From contig NZ_JALEGV010000011.1 in NCBI RefSeq assembly GCF_022763245.1, forward strand, positions 124,001 to 188,000: DNA of 64,000 nt, written 5' to 3'. The notes under the pieces were generated by a model that saw nothing but the letters and a program-made list of their open reading frames with translations, ran no database searches and was not told where the DNA came from. Below, in pieces: positions 59,896 through 64,000 of this stretch. Within the stretch, counting starts at the first letter, position 1. The number at the start of each line of letters is the position of its first letter. The position numbers and the translations under genes are program-made. Source of the DNA: Oricola sp. Lineage in GTDB: Bacteria; Pseudomonadota; Alphaproteobacteria; Rhizobiales; Rhizobiaceae.

Positions 59896-60894
59896 TCAGA
59901 TATCGAGAACCAGCCGGTCCGACAGGGCGCGCGAACAACAGATCATCATCGTTCTGCCACGCGCCTTCTCGCTTTCGGACAGAAGCTGGTCGCGATGATC
60001 CGGCTGGCCCTCCAGCACGCGAGTCTCGCAAGTGCCGCAGACGCCCGACTGGCAGGAATAGGCGACCCGTATCCCGGCCTCGTGCAGGACCTCCATGATG
60101 GTGCGGCCTTCCGGAATGAAGAGCTCCTTGCCGGAGCGGCGCAATTCGACCGTGAAGCCGCCGCCCGACAGGTCGGCGTCACCGGCAAAGCGTTCCAGAT
60201 GGACGCAATCGGGCGGCAGATCCGCGCAGGCGACCTCGTAGGCGTCCAGCATCGGCGCCGGCCCGCAGGCATAGAGATGGGCGCCGGCAGGCGCCTGCGC
60301 CACGCAGGTGGCGGGGTCGAGATGCGCGCCGCCGTTCTCGTCGTCGAAATGGTATTGCACGCGTCCCCGGTCGCCATCCAGCGCCTCGAGTTCCGGCAGA
60401 TAGGCCGCATCGGCGCGGCTGCGCGCGGCGTAGATCAGACGCCAGGCCGCGCCGCAGGCCTCGCGGTGACGGATCATCGACAGGATCGGCGTTATGCCAA
60501 TGCCACCGGCGATGAAAATCGATTCAGCCGCGTCGGCGGCCATGGGGAAGGTGTTGCGGGCAAGCGTCACGCGCAGCAATTCGCCGACACGCAGACTGTC
60601 GCACATATAGGCGGAGCCGCCCTGGCTGTCGGGCGCGCGGCGAACGGCGACGCAATAGGCGTCGCGGCGATCGGGGCCGTTGGTCAGCGAGTAGCTGCGA
60701 ACGAGATCGCCCGGCAATTCGATATCGACATGGCCGCCCGGCTCGATGCCGGGCAGCGTGCCGCCCGGGACGGGCAGGCAGAATTCGATCTCGCGGATGT
60801 CCGGCGCACGCCAGCGGATGGCCTGCACGCGCATCATCATCGATGCGTGGCCGGTCTCGCCCGGATTGCCGGGAACCGCGAAATGCTCCGTCAT
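59896..60894 (-). CDS. Phthalate-dioxygenase-reductase / VanB-type oxidoreductase
   Basis: The 332-residue protein passes electrons from NAD(P)H to the oxygenase. The order is an FMN domain (RSYSLTNGP, about 80-88), an NAD domain (IFIAGGIGITPILSMI, about 129-144; YACGPAPMLDAY) and a C-terminal plant-type [2Fe-2S] domain with YSCQSGVCGTCETRVLEG and a final cysteine in MICCSRA. This domain order is that of phthalate dioxygenase reductase and VanB. It starts at ATG 60894, overlapping the oxygenase stop as ATGA. It ends the operon that begins with nitrilase 2. Confidence 0.94.
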   Translation of the reverse strand: MTEHFAVPGNPGETGHASMMMRVQAIRWRAPDIREIEFCLPVPGGTLPGIEPGGHVDIELPGDLVRSYSLTNGPDRRDAYCVAVRRAPDSQGGSAYMCDSLRVGELLRVTLARNTFPMAADAAESIFIAGGIGITPILSMIRHREACGAAWRLIYAARSRADAAYLPELEALDGDRGRVQYHFDDENGGAHLDPATCVAQAPAGAHLYACGPAPMLDAYEVACADLPPDCVHLERFAGDADLSGGGFTVELRRSGKELFIPEGRTIMEVLHEAGIRVAYSCQSGVCGTCETRVLEGQPDHRDQLLSESEKARGRTMMICCSRALSDRLVLDI

Positions 60895-62225
60895 TCGGCG
60901 GGTTCTTTCGGCGCGACATAGCCCTTGATGCGGGCCATCACCTCCTCGTAACCCTCGAGCCAGTCCGTGCCCTTCGGCACGATCATGTCGCCGCCGCGGG
61001 CCTCGCGCGCATATTCGGGACGGTCGACGAACTCCGGCAACATCTTCTCGTCGCGCCACGCCAGTGCGGCGTCGAGCATGACGCGGCGGGTGAGGACGAC
61101 CATGCGGTCGGAAGCGGCGAGGTGCTCGAGCGTCCGGTCAACGACGTGGCCCATGCTCTCCTGGATCGCCTGGTCCTGCAGCGGGATGCCGACGATGCCG
61201 GTGTAGCTGCCGCCCGAACGCTGCCATTCGCGGTCGATGCCGTAATCGTTGGTGGCATCCTTCACCGGCCGCCAGCGGCCTTTCCAGTCGGTCGTGGTCG
61301 GCAGGTATTCGAGCGGTCGGGCGAGCCCTTCCACAGGCGTGCCGTCCTTGTATTTCAACGCCTTCTTGCCGCCGCCGGCGGCGCGGCTGAGGTCGATGTT
61401 GAAGATCATCGTCGACTCGTCGTCGATCGGCACCCAGGCGTTCACCGTCTTGCTTTCCTCAAGCCCCCCGCCACCGGGATAGGTGACCCAGAAGGGGAAG
61501 AGGTAGCAGGCGTAACGCTGGTGTTCCGTGCCCTCATAGGCGTTGCGCTGGGCCGAATACATCGTGCCGAAATTGGTTTCGGTCACGTTGATCTTCGGCG
61601 CCTTCTCGGTGACCGTGAAGGCCTCGGGATCCGAGAGGTCAAGACGTTCGCCATCGACACCACCGACATGCAAAAACCCCAGATGCGAGGTGTCGATGTC
61701 GCCTTCCAGTGCCTGCATGTAATTGCAGTCACGGTGGGTCAGCGCGATATTTCGCTCGTCGCCCTCGCCCATGATAGCGTTGATTTCCGGGAGCGGCGGC
61801 GGATTGTCCTGGCGCTCACCGAAATAGGCGAAGACGAGGCCGCCCGACTCGCAGGTCTTGTAGGCATAGGCCGGCGTGCCGGCAGGGTATTTGGTCTTGT
61901 CTTCGAGATTGGGCTGGTCGAGGCACTTGCCCGTCACATCGAACTTCCAGCCGTGATAGGCGCAGCGGATGCCGCCCTGCTCGTTGCGCCCGAAGAACAG
62001 CGAGGCGCAGCGGTGCGGGCAGCGATGATCCATGATGCCGACGCGGCCTTCGGTGTCGCGGAAACCGACAAGCTTCTCGCCGAGGATCATGAGACGGACG
62101 GGGTCGCCGTCTGCGACGAGTTCGGACGACAGGCACACGGGAACCCAGAACTGACGGAAGAACTCTCCCATCAGTGTGCCCCGTCCGACGCTGCACAGGT
62201 CTATATTCTCTTCTGCTGTGATCAT
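60891..62225 (-). CDS. Rieske non-heme iron oxygenase, phthalate 4,5-dioxygenase-like
   Basis: The 444-residue oxygenase has a Rieske centre at Cys69-x-His71 and Cys88-x2-His91 (CPHRC and CAYHGWKF) and the mononuclear iron site Asp178, His181 and His186 in DTSHLGFLH. The N-terminus (TLMGEFFRQFWVPVCLSSEL) resembles phthalate 4,5-dioxygenase. This family hydroxylates aromatic rings or removes N- or O-methyl groups. It lies ten bases after the nitrilase gene, upstream of its reductase. With the nearby amidohydrolases, an N-heteroaromatic, aromatic nitrile or N-methyl substrate is plausible, but not determined. Confidence 0.94.
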   Translation of the reverse strand: MITAEENIDLCSVGRGTLMGEFFRQFWVPVCLSSELVADGDPVRLMILGEKLVGFRDTEGRVGIMDHRCPHRCASLFFGRNEQGGIRCAYHGWKFDVTGKCLDQPNLEDKTKYPAGTPAYAYKTCESGGLVFAYFGERQDNPPPLPEINAIMGEGDERNIALTHRDCNYMQALEGDIDTSHLGFLHVGGVDGERLDLSDPEAFTVTEKAPKINVTETNFGTMYSAQRNAYEGTEHQRYACYLFPFWVTYPGGGGLEESKTVNAWVPIDDESTMIFNIDLSRAAGGGKKALKYKDGTPVEGLARPLEYLPTTTDWKGRWRPVKDATNDYGIDREWQRSGGSYTGIVGIPLQDQAIQESMGHVVDRTLEHLAASDRMVVLTRRVMLDAALAWRDEKMLPEFVDRPEYAREARGGDMIVPKGTDWLEGYEEVMARIKGYVAPKEPAE

Positions 62226-62234
62226 GTGTCTCTC

Positions 62235-63323
62235 CTAGAGTTCAACGGTGGATTCCGGCTCGGCCGACCCGGCGGCAAGCGGTTCGAGCACGCCCGCGTT
62301 CTCGAGATTGACGCGGGACCGCGCGATCGCCGGCGCGATCTGGCTCACGTCGGTCATCGGCGCGTCGAGAAAGGCGTCGGCGGGATAGAAGCGCGCCGCT
62401 TCGTAGTACGGCACGTACATTTCGAATCGGGCCCGAAGGAGCGGGTTCGACAGGCCGGTATCGGCTCGGCGGTCATGGCGCAGCGCAGCGATGTCGATCA
62501 TCGCGGATACGGCGGTGCTTTCCTCCGCATCCTCCTGATAGGCGAGCGTATTCCCCTGGTGGTCGAGGATGTGGGAACGCCCGCCGAGGAGGGACCCGTC
62601 TGGCGAAAATCCGATCGGCCCGGCGACGTTGGCCGACACCATGCAGGTCATGTTCTCGGCGATCCGCGCGATCTTCGCCGCCTCCTGCGACGCCGAATAG
62701 CGCGAATTGGTCGGATGCAGGATCACCTCGGCGCCCTGCATCATCATGACACGCGCGACCTCGGGAACGCTGATCTCGCCGCAGGCGACGACGCACAGCT
62801 TGCCGAGCGGCGTGTCGGCCACTGGGAAGACCTCTTCCATCGGCGTCTGTTCGAGATAGGCCGTGCGGAAATCGTGAACCGAGGGGAAGGCCGCCGTGTT
62901 CACCCGCCGGTAGCGCAGGATGACCTCGCCATCGGGACCGATGATGAAGGAGGTGTTGAAATAGCGCCCCGGCCATTCGTCCGGCGCCTCGAAGGCGTTA
63001 CCGGCGATGTAGATGCCCTTGCGCCGGGCGAGATCCTGCAGGGGCTCCGTCAACCAGCCCGGGACGGGTGAGCAGGCCCGTTCGATCCACTGGCCGACCG
63101 GCATGCCGAGCGGCGGCCCCTGCATCCCGAACTCAGGAAAGACGACGAGATCCGGCGGCGTATCCGACGCGCAGGCCTGCTCGATGAGACCGACAAGGCG
63201 CGCCTGGTTGCGTGCGATGACCTGCCGGGCCTCGGCCGTGTCGGAGGCCTGGCTGGCGCGCTCGCTCTTCATCTGGATGCAGGTCGCCCGCCACGGTTTC
63301 GGTGCGTTCTGTCCAGTGGTCAT
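62235..63323 (-). CDS. Nitrilase-superfamily C-N hydrolase 2 (Lys replaced by Arg)
   Basis: The 362-residue enzyme is a clear paralogue of the one at 54838-55863, colinear along the whole length (WRATCIQ, PEFGMQGPP, AGNAFEAP, LRYRRVNTA, CGEISVPE). Glu64 and Cys181 are present; the lysine position is again arginine (Arg140). ATG 63323 has GGAGACTG upstream. It heads the operon nitrilase-Rieske oxygenase-reductase, whose promoter has a perfect TTGGTATACCAA palindrome 40 bases before the start. The two nitrilases may act on successive or alternative intermediates of one pathway. Confidence 0.92.
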   Translation of the reverse strand: MTTGQNAPKPWRATCIQMKSERASQASDTAEARQVIARNQARLVGLIEQACASDTPPDLVVFPEFGMQGPPLGMPVGQWIERACSPVPGWLTEPLQDLARRKGIYIAGNAFEAPDEWPGRYFNTSFIIGPDGEVILRYRRVNTAAFPSVHDFRTAYLEQTPMEEVFPVADTPLGKLCVVACGEISVPEVARVMMMQGAEVILHPTNSRYSASQEAAKIARIAENMTCMVSANVAGPIGFSPDGSLLGGRSHILDHQGNTLAYQEDAEESTAVSAMIDIAALRHDRRADTGLSNPLLRARFEMYVPYYEAARFYPADAFLDAPMTDVSQIAPAIARSRVNLENAGVLEPLAAGSAEPESTVEL

Positions 63324-63363
63324 GCGCAGTCTCCGGGTTCGTCGGCAGACTGATTGCCCACCA

Positions 63364-63375
63364 TTGGTATACCAA
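63364..63375. promoter_or_regulatory. Perfect GntR-type operator TTGGTATACCAA upstream of the nitrilase 2 operon
   Basis: This 12-bp perfect palindrome lies 40 bases before the nitrilase 2 ATG and about 230 bases before the divergent gntR gene. It is the clearest copy of the site that recurs at 51186, 51410, 54771, 56084 and 56097. Confidence 0.7.
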
Positions 63376-63602
63376 CAATGATCTATCAACTGCGCGGCGA
63401 TTGCAAGGCCGCAACATCACGAAATGCGCATTGACGGGAGAAACGGCAGACCCTGATTTGTGGGGAAACAACCTGAAAGCGATGTCGCCGGGCGCATCTT
63501 CGCGTGACATACGACTGGAATACGGTGCAAACACCATGACCACTCGCGCGCAAAGCCCGACGGCACCGTGCGTCGAAGGTCAACCGTACGAAGAGGATCC
63601 GC

Positions 63603-64000
63603 CATGACCGAGGTTTCACCGATATCCGCCGCCGGCGAAGGCGCGAAACCGAATCTCACGGAACAGGTCTACGACAAGCTGATCCAGATCCTGATCAGCG
63701 GAGAACTGCGGCCCGGCGACGTGATCGTGGAACGCAAGATCGCCGAACGGCTGAACGCGTCGCGCACCCCCGTGCGTGAGGCGCTCGGGCGCCTCGAAGC
63801 CGAACGGCTGGTGTTCAAGCAGCCCAATCGCGGCGTGACAGTCAGCCCGTTTTCGACCGAGGCCCTGCTGGAAATTCTAAATGTACGCCAACTGCTCGAG
63901 GCGGAGGCGGCTCGGTTGGCGGCGGGGAGGCTGTCGGCGTCGAAGGTCGAACAAATACGCGACCGCATCATCGAACTCGGCAAGCAGAGCACGGTCAGCC
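63603..64000 (+). CDS. GntR-family regulator, cut by the window end
   Basis: The first 132 or so codons are present. The protein has a winged helix at about 16-85 (NLTEQVYDKLIQILISGELRPGDVIVERKIAERLNASRTPVREALGRLEAERLV) and the start of an FCD-type helical domain (LLEILNVRQLLEAEAARLAAG). ATG 63603 is preceded by AGAGGATCC. It is divergent from the nitrilase 2-Rieske operon and is the second GntR of this region; its recognition helix (ASRTPVREALGRLE) is nearly the same as in the regulator at 53929 (ISRTPVREALFRLE), so the two may share operators. Confidence 0.9.

Noticed and set aside
1-64000. CRISPR arrays, tRNA, rRNA, prophage, integrase or attachment sites
   Set aside because: No regularly spaced repeats, no tRNA-like cloverleaf or rRNA sequence and no phage or integrase proteins were recognised by eye.

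Overview
The window is a densely packed, high-GC bacterial chromosome segment. Protein families and style (TRAP and TTT carriers, many ABC importers, FCD-type GntR regulators, PuuE-like and hydantoinase-like enzymes, ATGA start/stop overlaps) point to an alphaproteobacterium, probably of the Hyphomicrobiales/Rhizobiales. That assignment is inferred from gene content only. No rRNA, tRNA, CRISPR array, prophage or intact insertion sequence was recognised; the only mobile trace is a decayed IS3-type orfA fragment near 6.2 kb.

The window is a chain of small-molecule uptake and degradation modules. It holds seven periplasmic binding proteins of six families (DctP twice, NrtA-like, family 5, TctC, family 3, NMT1/THI5-like), each beside its own enzymes and regulator. 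(1) 0.5-6 kb: a DctPQM TRAP importer divergent from a GntR regulator, an allantoinase-like (PuuE) hydrolase and a hydantoin/allantoin racemase-family protein. (2) 6.3-12.6 kb: cyanate module with an NrtABD-type ABC importer, cyanase and a DUF1348 protein, divergent from a PAS-AAA+-Fis regulator that has lost the GAFTGA loop. (3) 12.7-23.6 kb: dipeptide-type ABC importer split over two divergent units, with a ROK regulator, NagB, a gamma-glutamyltransferase-like protein, a TauE-like exporter and a Gfo/Idh/MocA oxidoreductase. (4) 24.1-26.9 kb: a family-2 glycosyltransferase and a polytopic protein that fuses a VTT/DedA-like domain to a second membrane domain. (5) 27-33 kb: TctABC importer, enolase-superfamily enzyme and arylmalonate-decarboxylase-like protein with a divergent LysR gene. 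(6) 33.1-38.7 kb: LysR, a second TRAP importer, a kynureninase-like PLP enzyme and an SRPBCC-like protein. (7) 38.8-45.6 kb: an AsnC-led operon with a family-3 binding protein, two permeases (no ATPase), an agmatinase-like ureohydrolase, a PLP aminotransferase and a sulfatase-family hydrolase.

(8) 45.7-64 kb is the most interesting part. After a racemase-family gene and a TetR gene comes a set of units (hydantoinase, racemase and two SDRs; a DapA-like lyase; an MFS carrier with GntR; a nitrilase-family enzyme; an NMT1-type ABC importer with an SDR; a second nitrilase with a phthalate-dioxygenase-like Rieske oxygenase and reductase; a second GntR). At least five of these units are preceded by copies of the same palindrome, TTGGTATACCAA or a close variant. 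This fits the operator type of FadR/FCD GntR repressors, and suggests one co-regulated pathway for an N-containing, possibly cyclic, substrate. Several of its enzymes lack canonical catalytic residues of their families, so general family names probably understate what they do.
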